NCBI GenBank assembly: GCA_036925085.1
Contig: JAUPFP010000067.1
Location: forward strand, 124,001 to 188,000
DNA from: Brachycybe producta
Taxonomy: Eukaryota > Arthropoda > Diplopoda > Playtdesmida > Andrognathidae
DNA: 64,000 nucleotides
Direction of reading: 5' to 3'
The notes under the pieces were generated by a model. The model had not been told where the DNA came from. It did no database searches and saw nothing but the letters and a program-made list of their open reading frames with translations. The number at the start of each line of letters is the position of its first letter. Positions within the stretch are counted from its first letter, which is position 1. The translations under genes and the position numbers were made by a program. Positions 1 to 9,811 of the stretch are shown one piece after another.

Positions 1-11
1 ACCACACTCAC

Positions 12-365
12 CTCGGATGACCTTCTCGATCCCGGCGCACTTGCGGGTAGACTTTGAGTACCTCGACCCGGACCATGGAACGGGCCAACCGATCCAGGAG
101 GACCGAACCCGCCACCACCACCACCACCACCACTACTACTACTACTACCAAAAAATGGTCCAGAACCACCACCACTACCGCCACCGCCACCGCCACCGCC
201 ACCAGCAAACCCAAACCCAGAGCTCGATCGTGGGCCACCGAACCCCATAGTACTTCCCGAACCACCTGAACCAGACGGTCCAACAGCAGCAGCAGCAGCA
301 CCTCCAGGAATTGCTCCATAACCTCCTTGGCCACCTTGGCCCTCTTGGCTCTCTTCGTTTCCCAT
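12..365 (-). CDS. First coding exon of a glycine-rich protein starting MGNEES (partial)
   Basis: Read on the minus strand, an ATG at 365-363 opens a frame that stays open to a consensus donor (GAG|GTGAGT) at position 12, so the gene continues beyond the left edge. The roughly 118 residues begin MGNEESQEGQGG. They continue with an alanine run, long Gly and Ser/Gly tracts, and end ...PASAPGSRRSSE. Gly at position 2 with Ser at position 6 fits an N-myristoylation signal. The presynaptic scaffolds Piccolo and Bassoon also begin MGNE-x-S-x-EG followed by Gly/Ala/Pro-rich sequence, so a Piccolo/Fife-like scaffold is one possibility, but low-complexity sequence makes this weak. Two other frames are open here only because of the triplet repeats. 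Confidence 0.5.
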
Positions 366-1646
366 ATAATTAAATAAAATTAAAAAAAACCCCTTCGCGT
401 TAAACCGCGGCTACGAAGAACTTATTTCTATGCGCGTTAAGCTTATTTATCCGGTACGAAATCTATTTTTGGCTGCAGAAACAACGGCCATGACAGACAC
501 ACTTAAAAAATAGTGATGTTTCGTGTCGATTTTGTTTCTTTACCATAAAACAAAACGCGTTTTATACAGATAATCAAACACTGATAACGCGTTTTACTTC
601 CATAATAATCATCTTTGATAATTCTGCATTTTTCGCACCTAAAAAAAATAAAATTCGCATCATAAATTTTAACAAAAAAATATTTTTTAAAAAAAAAAGT
701 GGATTGAGGCCACAGAAAGACACACAGACAAGAGTGCGGAAAAAATAAAATCACCTACTTTGCACACTAAGCAAAATGAAAACCCAACTATTGGAGCTTC
801 TCTACTATAATATTATTTCTCTGCAGAAACACACACACTTGTCTCTCTTTATATAAATATAGATATATCTATATCCGCATCTGCAAGTGACGTCACGCGT
901 GTGTCAATATAAACCACCTGCATAAAGAGAAACATCCGCATCCGCAACTGTTAATGTGTGTGTATGAGCCCATATAAAAATAAAGCATCCTACCAATCAC
1001 CCCTAATAAAAATAATGAGTAATACCCATTGCAATATAAAACGCGTCTTGTAATGAATACTCAAGACAGTGTTGCCAATTCAGCTCACTTCTCCATTGAT
1101 TTTTTTCTTCTTCTTCTTCTCCCCATCTTTTTTTTTTTTTTGGTTCCAAATTCTAATCGAGGAGAGAAAAAAAAACCCTAAAAAAAACAGCATCTGAAAT
1201 CTTATTCAGTTAATTTCAGAAGAAGAAGACAAAAAATATATATATTTTTTTTTTTGGGAAACCCACCCAATAATAAGACAAAACACAAAAAAATGAGACA
1301 ATAAAATATAAAAATCGATAATTTCAGAACAATTTTGCATTTTCTTCTTCTTTCTGCTTTTGATTTGTCATTTAAGCAATAAAGAAAAATTAAAATTGAT
1401 TTTCTTTTTTTTTTTCGGTGGAGAGAATGGGGTTTCAGAGGTCAGAGTCAAATTCAAATGATTGACAGTTCTGCCTTTGATAATGTACTATTTATAGTTT
1501 CTTGCAATTCTAAATATTATATCTTCCATTAAATTATGCATTAAAAGCAAAGCTATGGTAGTTATTAGCTTTATAGTTAGTTAGCTCTTTTCATGAAAGA
1601 TGGTCGCTAATGCTTTAGTTAGTTACAACACACTTGCAGTACTGTA
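366..1646. other. AT-rich upstream region, no gene seen
   Basis: Poly-A/T runs, TA-rich microsatellite and CTT-rich stretches. As it lies 5' of the minus-strand glycine-rich gene it probably holds its 5' UTR and promoter, but apart from the CRE palindrome no clear element is visible. Confidence 0.4.
888..895. promoter_or_regulatory. Palindromic CRE site (TGACGTCA)
   Basis: A perfect TGACGTCA lies about 520 bp upstream of the minus-strand MGNEES start codon, in an otherwise AT-rich stretch. This is the CREB/ATF consensus. The same octamer occurs inside the ~207-bp MITE family of this window, but no MITE arms are visible here. A regulatory role is inference only. Confidence 0.25.
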
Positions 1647-1659
1647 CGTGCAGTTACAG

Positions 1660-2087
1660 GAAATAATACTTCGCCCCGCCCACCCAATAAGGGTATAAGG
1701 GCACCTCTCATACCGTACTCTCTATACGAACAACACAAAGGAACGGCTGGGAAAACAGCCTGGACCCGCCCAGTTGCGGACCCCTAAGAAGACCCTGGAC
1801 CTACGGGGAAAAGCCATAGGCATAAAAACCCGTATTCATCAACACGACGACTTCAATGTCCTTGCAAAATTTTCTAAAAGCTACTATTAGGGGTAGACTA
1901 ACCAGATGTTTTTTTGTCACACGGCCATCCCAACCCGGATTTAGCGACCTCAGCCACTAATATTCGCCTAGCTTCCACCCTGATTTCCAAGGGACACTCG
2001 TATAGAACATGATCTAGATAAGTTACCCTCTTTTAAGTTAAAACACCTAAGGTAGGTATTAAATGATCCATGGCCAGTTAACATTTG
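1660..2087 (-). mobile_element. 5'-truncated non-LTR retrotransposon (LINE) with 13-bp target duplication
   Basis: Flanked by an exact 13-bp direct repeat, CGTGCAGTTACAG, at 1647-1659 and 2088-2100. Minus-strand translation starts QMLTGHGSFNTYL and, after a frame break, continues DHVLYECP followed by EVAKSG and a stop, then about 250 bp of 3' UTR. The pattern LTGHG-x-(F)-x-x-YL followed by H-V-L-(Y/F)-E-C-P is the end of ORF2 in Jockey/I/R1-type LINEs. The copy is 5'-truncated and frameshifted, so it is dead; the long exact duplication suggests a fairly young insertion. Confidence 0.8.
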
Positions 2088-2145
2088 CGTGCAGTTACAG
2101 TACTGAAAGCACGCACACAAATGCACGTACACAGAAATATATATA

Positions 2146-2352
2146 ACAGGCAATTAGAAAACGGAATGAACTTCAGTTGGCTCCGTCCTTGTTATGACGA
2201 CCGGCAACTTCTAATTGGTTGGTTATGTAGTCTGACGTCACATGCTCCGCCCCTTTTCAACGTCGAACCACACAACAAACCAATTATAAGTTCCCGGTTG
2301 TCATAAAAAGGGCGGAGCCAACTTAAGTTCATCCCGTTTTCTAATTGCCTGT
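2146..2352. mobile_element. Long-TIR foldback MITE, family M, copy 1
   Basis: The element starts ACAGGCAATTAG and ends CTAATTGCCTGT. The two ~95-bp arms are near-perfect inverted repeats carrying GGCTCCG, ATGACGACCGGCAACTT, TGACGTCA and a CCGCCCCTTTTCAACG centre. Flanks are TA-rich (TATATA on both sides). It sits just right of the LINE insertion. Confidence 0.85.
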
Positions 2353-2386
2353 TATATATATATTAAAATCAACCACACACACACCC

Positions 2387-2581
2387 ACAGGCATCTGTAG
2401 ACAGCTTCAGAATTTGTTTGGCTCCGCCCTTTTATGAGCGTCATCAATTTTAAATTGGTTTGTTAATGGGTCTGATGTCACATGCTCCATCCTTATCAAT
2501 TTCTAATTGGTTGATATTTGGTCTGACGCTCATAACAAGGGCCGAGCCAACTGAAGTTTTCACCTATTTCTAACTGCCTGT
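2387..2581. mobile_element. Chimeric family M MITE: two subfamily ends
   Basis: The left end is ACAGGCATCTGTAGAC followed by a TTATGAGCGTC block (subfamily M2). The right end is GAGCCAACTGAAGTT...CTAACTGCCTGT (subfamily M1). The two termini therefore do not match each other outside the outer ACAGGC/GCCTGT and inner GC-box segments, suggesting recombination or template switching between neighbouring copies. Confidence 0.7.
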
Positions 2582-2691
2582 GCTTTTTATTCGTGTGGAC
2601 TATAAATATGTCTGTGTGTACTTCCTGTATGCGTGTGTGTGTACTGTTACTGCATGCATGTTCTTTCTTCATGTGTTTGTGTGTGTGCGTG

Positions 2692-2887
2692 ACAGGCATC
2701 TGTAGACAGCTTCAGAATTTCTTTGGCTCCGCCCTTTTATGAGCGTCAGACCAAATATCAACTAATTAGAAATTGATAAGGGCGGAGCATATGTAACATC
2801 AGACCCAGTAACAAAATAATTAGAAATTGATAACGCTCATAAAAGGGCGGAGCCAAACAAATTCTGAAACGGTCTACAGATGCCCGT
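2692..2887. mobile_element. Family M MITE, subfamily M2, copy 3
   Basis: ACAGGCATCTGTAGAC at the left and GTCTACAGATGCCCGT at the right frame two arms containing GGCTCCGCCCTTTTATGAGC and its reverse complement. The centre has GATAAGGGCGGAGCATATG. It is the intact counterpart of the left half of the neighbouring chimeric copy. Confidence 0.8.
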
Positions 2888-2966
2888 CACAGACACCAAA
2901 AAAGGGGCAGGCAACGAGAACAAACAGAAAAAAACTTCAAGCACATAAAAGTACCGTACACACACA

Positions 2967-3172
2967 ACAGGCATTTAAAAATCGGGACGAACACAAGTTG
3001 GCTCCGCCCTTTTTATGACAACCGGGAACTTCTAATTGGTTTGTTGTGTGGTTCGACGTTGAAAAGGGCGGAGGATGTGACGTCAGACTACATAACCAAC
3101 CAATTAGAAGTTGCTGGTCGTCATAAAAAGGGCGGAGCCAACTTGTGTTCATCCTGATTTCTAAATGCCTGT
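2967..3172. mobile_element. Family M MITE, copy 4
   Basis: ACAGGCATTTAAAAATCGGG on the left, CTAAATGCCTGT on the right, with the same GGCTCCGCCC/TTATGAC arms as copy 1. It is the fourth element in a run of four within about 1.03 kb. Confidence 0.8.
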
Positions 3173-5131
3173 CATACACACACAGCCAGAAATAGCAATC
3201 ACATGGTGTCCACTGAAAAAAAAAGCACGCACGCACGCGCACCCATAGGAGAAAAAAGAGCAGACATGCGCACAAACTACCCACACACACACAAAATACA
3301 TACAGACAAAAAAAGCACCCACACAAACAGCCCACACACACACAAAATGCACACATACAAAGAAACGGAAGTGCCACAAACGCACTACTGACAGGAAAAA
3401 AAAGAACACCCACCCACAAACAAACAGCCAGAAAAAGCCAATGGTTGCCATGGTTACTATGATATTGTTGTCAAATATCATTAGTCAAAAGCTTTAAGCT
3501 GTTTAATAGAAAGGCGATTTGTATTAATTTTTATAGTACACATGGGCGCACTCACCCTCTCTCTCTCTCCAAAGTGAATAATAAAATGTAACATCAATTA
3601 TGCGGTTTCCAAACACATCCCGACCGACCGCAATCTTTGATTGATTTCTCTCTCTCTATTTAAATAACAAAAAAGAGAGATCTCGAGTCTATACATTCCA
3701 ACGAGAAGTAAAAAAAGCGACAATTCTACCAAAATATCCATCATCTTTATTTTGAAATTAACTTCCTCTTTGAATAATGAAAACTGAGTCCCAAACAAAG
3801 TGTTCCTCGGACAGTTCTGAACCATTTTTACAAATCAAATCGCACATTTTTTTAATCAACGATTAGAACAACAATTTACGATAAGCGATTAAAAAATTCT
3901 AATCGATTGTAACCCCATATTAAAGTAAACGAATCAATTATATTTTCGTTCTTTTTTTTTTTTTCTAAATCGTTGCTTCAACCGATGTTTAAAAAAATGT
4001 CCTGTAAAGAAAAAAAAACGGCACTTCAGTTAACTAATTTGTCCTGAGTGATCCTGGATCCAATTTGCACTGCATACTAGAAATACTACAAGTAGTAACT
4101 CTCTCTCTCTCTCTGAACAGAGATACTCGAAAGGCCATAAGTCGAGAAGGCCGCTTGCGAGTCACCAACCACCACCACCATTGTCCACAATGGTTATTCA
4201 CAAACAAGCGACTTTTAATGGGTCGAAATGTAACTGCAAACAGTGGTCGGCGTGTGGTCCAAACCGACCACTCAAGTCGACCTTAGACGACTACTTGTCA
4301 CAGTTCATTCAACTACACACGAGGACCACTTCCCAACTGATATAGCAGTCGAGTGGAGTGGAAGGGGATTAGGCTTAAGAGGGCTCAATAGAAAAATACT
4401 TGTGTAAATTGCAAGGTAGATGGCGCCTTGCAACCTCCATAGGTGGCAAACTACACTCGTCGCCAATTAGTTGAAATCGAATGCACCCCTTTTAGCTCTC
4501 AAAAAGTGCGTCCAAAACAACCTTAATTATCAGAGCACGTGGACAAACTTATACTCAGAACATAATATAAGTGAAGAGAGAGCACGTGTAGAAGAAATAG
4601 CGATGACGCAATTAAAAGTTTGCCACGTGAAAAACAAGGAAGAATGTGAGTCAAGAGTTGAAGAAGTGCCAGTACACCTCATCTATGGGAGGAGGGTGAT
4701 CTACTTGCATTCTTAATGCCAACCACTTTTTGCAGTCCACCTCTACCACTAAAAGTCGCTTCCCTGTGAACACTATTACGCTTTACACTCACGTTTTAAA
4801 AAAAAAACCGTGAGTCATTCACGTCTAACTTTGACAAATCTCGTACAAATCCCAAGCTGTTAACAATTGTCAGTGTCACTGACGGGTGCAAGTCGTAGCC
4901 ACGATAAAGCGCCTCGTATTCACAAAATACATTTTACAAAAGGTGCAACTCCACAGGTTACAGTTCGCTTCCGTAGTAAAAAAAAAAATAAACATTTCTT
5001 GACAAGTCCGATATATTTTGCAGTTTGTGATTTATAAGCAAACATCGAACAATTGAAGAACACTGAATCCATTTTTCCTATTTATCTTTAAAAAAAATCT
5101 AAGAAAAGAACTTACTAAATGATAAATTATT
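3173..5131. other. Intergenic stretch, no gene recognised
   Basis: Holds a CA-rich low-complexity tract (about 3180-3400), AT-rich DNA, and a more GC-balanced block (about 4080-4780) whose longest open frame (81 codons) I do not recognise. It lies downstream of RAD18 and upstream of the MITE cluster. Confidence 0.4.
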
Positions 5132-5259
5132 TTATTTCTTCTTTAGAATGGACAATCGAGGTCTTTGCGACGTCGGCACGGTTCTTTTTCGGCTATTAAA
5201 TATTGTAAAATCGTCCAAATCGTCATCCGAATCAGAACTTTCGATAGAAAGCAAGTTAA
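5132..5259 (-). CDS. RAD18: RAD18 last exon: acidic patch and basic C-terminus
   Basis: Acceptor TTTTGCAG at 5260. The exon reads NLLSIESSDSDDDLDD followed by RKRTVPTSQRPRLSILKKK and TAA. The Ser/Asp-rich stretch followed by clustered Lys/Arg resembles the tail of vertebrate RAD18 in composition, and the basic end could be a nuclear signal. A minus-strand AATAAA overlaps the stop codon region (about 5131-5136). Confidence 0.8.
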
Positions 5260-8200
5260 CTGCAAAAAAAAAAAAAATATAACAGAAAGAAACAAAAACC
5301 GGTTTAAAAATCTCAACTAGAAAATAAAATCACATTTAATTTGACTCTTCTAGTTTCTATAAAAACACTTCCAAACTTAATTCATAACATTTCTTAGTTA
5401 AAAGATGAGTTGACCAACAATGAAAAATGACCAGACTCTTGACCTTAACCGAAGTTTCTGACACGAGAATTCATAAAATACCTTTGCGAACATCCGAAAT
5501 CCGACCAATAGCCACATTCGAAACGTTGCTTTTTGATCGGGTCGTGCGAGTATCGCTACCTGATGAACTCGTCACTGAAAGGCACTTCTTGGAATTGATT
5601 CCGGACGTACTTGGCTCAACATCGACAATTTTAGACTTGATTCCGTGCATTAGATTACTGAATTGATCTCGATGGAATAACACTGTCAGACAAAACAAAA
5701 TTACAAATTTGAAAATTAGAAGTCAGATTTATATTCAGAAATTTGGACAAATAATAAAAGCAGAAAATGAATGAGCGAAACACATTTTAAAGTGGTTTTA
5801 AAGCTGTAAACGAAGCCTCTCGAAGAACTCTTGATTATTCTGTCTTTCGGGTGCTAAATGAAGAGAAACTTGAATATGTTTTAAAAACTAGAAAAAAGTA
5901 TTTTCACGTTAGATATCTTTCAAAATAAGCTTTTTTTTATGTGATAAAGACCCAATTTTAAGTAGTTTTTGTCTATAAAAAGTTTATTTTGAAAGATATC
6001 AACATGAAAATACTTTCAAGTGATTCAGTTACCCGTTCTAGTTTCTACCACACTTTCTAGTTTCTCTTATTCAAGTGTGAAATGGTAGCAGAAACACTTA
6101 ATAGTATTATCATCTTTCAAAATAAACTTTTCGTAAGATTTTGAAGGTCAAAGAGGTCAAGGCCCCGCCGCCCTACAGGTAACGTTTCATTGCGCAAATT
6201 TAACTGCACAAGTCTTCCATTTTATGCCGCGCCGTTCACGTCAAAAATACTCTGAATTAGTGATATCACTAGTTCAATTTATTAATTCATTAATTCATAT
6301 AATGATATCGCTGATTCCGAGTTATTTTTTGACATGAACGGCGCGGCATAAAATGGAAGACTTGCGGCCGAAAAAAAAAATGCCCTTACAATAGTCACTC
6401 CGTTGTTTTTCGATATCATACGAAGAACTGTTCCGATTAACCGTCATTTTCTTTTAAATGAAACCAAAAAAAAAACAATAACTCTTAAGACCGATAAGAT
6501 TAAGAGACTGACTTTAAAATATTACCATTTCGGAAGTCTTAACTCTTTCACATTCGTATTTTAACCGTTGTTCAGAAGCCTCGACTTCTTTCACGAGTTC
6601 GGAAACTTAACAGAATAAAACAACACTTTTTTTTGGTTTCAAATTTATTCGAGAAGCGGAACTTCCGTTCGATATTCTTTTTACCTGGCCTCGGATTTTC
6701 CGAATCGCAATCCGAATTGTAAAAAATCACAAACTGTTTATGCCTTTTACTCAGAATCTGAAACCGAAAGATAAAAATGTCGAATTTTGAGCTTATGTTT
6801 GTACAAAGAAGAGAAGAGAAAGAAACCTCTTTGTTTCCTTTCGTATTAAGACCGTATTTTCGCAGTTCTTCTCGTAGATCTTTCTCCTTAAGAAATTTGT
6901 AGACCTTCTTCGACAAATAAGGCCGCTTGTTAGGCGAAGGAACAACAGAAGATTCTTTTGTAACGTCGACATGATTCCGATCAGAATTTCTTCGGCAGTT
7001 GTCCTGATGCAACTTAATGTTCTTTTCGCTAATTGCAATCGAACAAACCGGACACGAAACTACGAAAAACCAATACGACCAAAATATATAAATTAATAAT
7101 ATAATAAAATAATTATTAATATAAATTATTTTGCCTTTTGGGCACAAAATGACAAGAAACTACTATTTGGTTAAGAAACTAGAAAAAAATCCGACTTTTT
7201 TTACGGTTGCTTTATAGATATTTATTTTGCTGTTGTCCTACCAGACGGCGCCACTGCAGTGGCTAATGCTATGTTCCATAGAATTTTTTTTTTTGTGAAA
7301 TTTGAACGTAAAAACGTCAAGCGAACGTTTTTTTTTTTTTAGAAACAACCTTACAGAAAAAATTCAAATTGTTTTCAAAAAATAAACAATTTTATAGTTC
7401 AGTTTGAAAAACGACCCGTTTTTAGGATTATTCCATTGAAATTTCATGAAAAACTAGTTTCGCTTTTTTTCAAAGTGTCATAAAAAGTTGATTTTGAAAG
7501 ATATCATCATGAACAAACTTTTAGCATTATCACCAGCTATTCTAGTTTCTAAAACACTTTGAATTTTTTCGTAATGTTTCTCCCGAAAAACATTCGCTTC
7601 AAAATGGAGAGAAGAAACCTCGCCACTGCAGGCGAGACGAAAACAAAAGAAATATCTATAAAGCCACCTTAATGATTTCCAATTGAATCAGTGGTTCCAT
7701 ACATTCTGTAAGCGCCCTTGTTGTTAGAATTTGACAGTTCCAACAATATGCTCCCCCATTAGCGGACAAGAACATATTCGGTCCAATATGGACAACACAA
7801 GGTGAGCAATTTCAAGAGAACACGAGCAAATGTTTGCTTTTGTTCGCTCCTTTCGTGAATACTTAGCATGACACGTTCAACTTTAAACAACAGAGACTGT
7901 GCTACCCTCTCTCGTACGGATCAGTTCGACAAACAAATCGGATACATTATCCAAATGCAGATCTCGTAATCAGAAACAGCTTTCGAGTCAATTTCGAAAA
8001 GACTTCATGCAGTACCTTTCTTGCATTCTTTTTCGTCGTCATCGTCGACATCGCTCGACAAAATAGTCAATTTTTCACAATTTCCATCTTTACCAAAGTT
8101 TTTGCTAGTTTTGATCATTTCGACGAGCTTCAACCTTTAAAAAAAAACACACACATCACAAAGAAATCGTGTCGAAATCGTAAGTAATTATTAAACGAAG

Positions 8201-9811
8201 CAAACTATTCAAACCTTAAATTCTTAAAACACTCGATTAAACAATCAATTTGTCGATTTTTACGTAGATCCGATTCAGCAATGGCCTTTTAAAAATGAAA
8301 TAAAAAATATTCTACAAACAAGTTAATGATAAAATACATAACGGTAGGACTAATGTGGCTCTCCCAATAGACTAGCTCTCTCTCAGCTGTTTGTTTTTTT
8401 ATTGTTTTTCTTATATAAAGAGCCACGTTTGCCCTACTACCTGATAAACTTACTTGATAACAAACAGGACAAAAATCGTTATAACTTATGTAGTTACGAA
8501 TACAAAAGGAACAGACTGAAAACGCAAAAAAACGCCTTATTAAAGTCGGAAATTTGCAAAAAAAAAAAAAAATATACAAATGAAATGGAACAATTGAATA
8601 AAACTCAGTTTTAGAATTCTATTTGAAACTAGTGGGGTAACCCGTCATAAATGACGGGAGCAAAATTCACAGGCAATTGTGCGCATGCGCGTCGTTTTTT
8701 CCTTTTTTTACTCCTTTCATTTCAATTTCAGTCACCCCCTCCCACTTTTCTCTCTCTCTCTCTCTCCCCCCCCCCTTCTACACTTTCCAAAGGAAGAGTT
8801 CAACATACAGTTGACCTTGAGAAAAAAAAAATGGTTCATTTATTCAAATTTATATAAATTCCGACGTGCTTCAATGGTTTTGTTACTCCACACACACACA
8901 CACACAGACCTGGGATATTATATATATATAATAATGCTTGTTTCAAACAACTTGTGATTGCAAGTATATGTAATTGACAATTGTCACTGACAAGACTTGT
9001 AGTTATGTGATACGGAGCCCAGCTGTTCCTAAAGCCATTGTTCTATCGTGAGAGTAGCTGTCATGAAAGTTGCGATAGTTCACTCTCACGATAGCAAACT
9101 GTCTACATGTGTTGAAGTAACGTGATAGTTCCCTGTCACATGTGACAGTGTGACGTCTACTTCACAGGATATCATTGAATCAACAACAGTGTTGCCTCTT
9201 TCTCCCTCCAGAAGCCAAATTTCCCTACAAAGTGGACATTTCTCCCTACAAAGCGGTCACTCAACAACTATTACTATTGCGACAGTACTATTCAACTATC
9301 TAGTCAAACGAGATAGTTGTGATAGTCACTATCGCAACAGTGCGATAGTGACTATCACACGGTTTTCACGATGATAGTTCTCGCGATAATTGCTGTCACG
9401 TGACAGCAACCATCGCGCGAGAAGTATCACCGTGAAAACGGGGCTTAAAACATCTTTCAAAGTTCTTCTCATTCATTCTTTATAAATAAACTATTGTATA
9501 GAAGTTGGTTAGAGGCTAGATTTCTAGTCTGAACAAGCCTATATAATTGTAGGCATTCAAGTCTCCGGATATCCTATAGCCTCTAACCAAGTTCTGGTAA
9601 TTTCAAGTGCGATTTCTTATTACAATTATGAGAGCATTTGGTGATCATGCAATTGTTGAAGAACTCAAAACAGATCGAACAACGCAACTGTTCATCAAGA
9701 AGCTAGAAAATAAAAAAAAATTCATTAAATAATCATCAATTGGGAAAATAAAACATTGAATACCTTCATTTCAACATTAAAATTCGCTTCGCGATCAAAT
9801 GAAACCGCCAT
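5132..9811 (-). CDS. RAD18: RAD18-type E3 ubiquitin ligase, ten exons
   Basis: Exons read on the minus strand: 9811-9764, 9702-9624, 8515-8454, 8285-8215, 8134-8016, 7059-6827, 6757-6685, 6605-6526, 5682-5482, 5259-5132. The product is about 364 residues, shorter than vertebrate RAD18 (~495). It holds a RING (C24, C27, C39, H41, C44, C47, C58, C61), a UBZ4 finger (C129, C132, H144, C148), a SAP motif (about 180-220, LREELRKYGLNTKGNK then SKRHKQFV) and an acidic patch followed by a basic tail ending LSILKKK. In the family, RAD18 binds RAD6 and mono-ubiquitinates PCNA at stalled forks for translesion synthesis. The start codon context is CAATATGG. All junction phases agree except exon 8 to exon 9, which is off by one base. 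I am confident of the identity, less so of that junction. Confidence 0.9.
5790..6085. repeat. Foldback repeat, family F (in a RAD18 intron)
   Basis: Left arm CTGTCTTTCGGGTGC...ACTTGAATATGTTTTAAAAACTAG...TATCTTTCAAAATAAGC; right arm TTTATTTTGAAAGATATC...CTAGTTTC. This ACTAGAA / TTCTAGT plus GATATCTTTCAAAATAA arrangement recurs more than ten times in the window, mostly in introns and intergenic DNA. Confidence 0.7.
6685..7059 (-). CDS. RAD18: RAD18 exons 6-7: UBZ4 zinc finger and SAP domain
   Basis: Exon 6 (7059-6827) begins V-S-C-P-V-C and completes C-x2-C-x11-H-x3-C, the UBZ4 pattern that binds ubiquitin. After a basic/Pro linker it enters the SAP domain (VYKFLKEKDLREELRKYGL), which contacts DNA. 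A GAG|GTTTCT donor leads, after a 69-bp intron, to exon 7 (6757-6685), which resumes ILSKRHKQFVIFYNSDCDS, equivalent to the end of the RAD18 SAP motif. Confidence 0.9.
7200..7672. mobile_element. TTAA-flanked MITE, family T, copy 1
   Basis: The left end GGTTGCTTTATAGATATTTA is inverted at the right end (AATATCTATAAAGCCACCTTAA), with paired GGCGCCACTGCAGTGG and CGCCACTGCAGGCG segments inside. Sister copies at 15936 and 30552 have TTAA at both ends, as in piggyBac-like insertions. It lies in the RAD18 intron between exons 5 and 6. Confidence 0.65.
8454..9702 (-). CDS. RAD18: RAD18 exons 2-3: RING domain
   Basis: Exon 2 (9702-9624) encodes LLDEQLRCSICFEFFNN through TKCSHN. A GTAATA donor splits the next Phe codon, and exon 3 (8515-8454) supplies CSFCIRNYISYNDFCPVC and ends with a GTAAGT donor. 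Together they give all eight zinc ligands of a C3HC4 RING in RAD18 order. Exon 4 (8285-8215) continues AIAESDLRKNRQID, matching the conserved helix after the RAD18 RING. The 1.1-kb intron between exons 2 and 3 carries a SINE. Confidence 0.9.
8629..8935 (+). mobile_element. SINE-like retroelement, family S, copy 1
   Basis: Starts CTAGTGGGGTAACCCGTC and contains GCGCATGCGCGTCGTTTTTTCC, a polypyrimidine block, GTTGACCTTGAGAAAAA and AATTCCGACGTGCTTCAA. It ends in CA and TATA microsatellites. The related copy at 41417 has a clear target duplication, which defines the family as a retroposon. It is within RAD18 intron 2. Confidence 0.7.
9050..9445. repeat. Nest of short palindromes built on GATAGT / ACTATC
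   Basis: Successive hairpins: CTATCGTGAGAG / CTCTCACGATAG, TCACATGTGA, CACTATCGCA / TGCGATAGTG, TCACGTGACAG and CGATGGTTGC-like arms, ending near CACCGTGAAAACGGGGC. It is probably one or two degenerate foldback elements in RAD18 intron 2; no terminal duplication was found. Confidence 0.5.
9505..9592. repeat. Core hairpin of family E element
   Basis: TTGGTTAGAGGCTAGAT pairs with ATAGCCTCTAACCAA. The same hairpin core occurs in the longer family E elements at 24482, 41183, 44683 and 46031. Confidence 0.55.

Noticed and set aside
2937-3481. 160- and 106-codon minus-strand frames rich in Cys/Val/Phe
   Set aside because: Arise from a CA-rich low-complexity tract and a MITE arm.
4471-4716. 81-codon plus-strand frame
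   Set aside because: Composition is protein-like, but I recognise no domain and see no splice or promoter context; noted as unexplained only.
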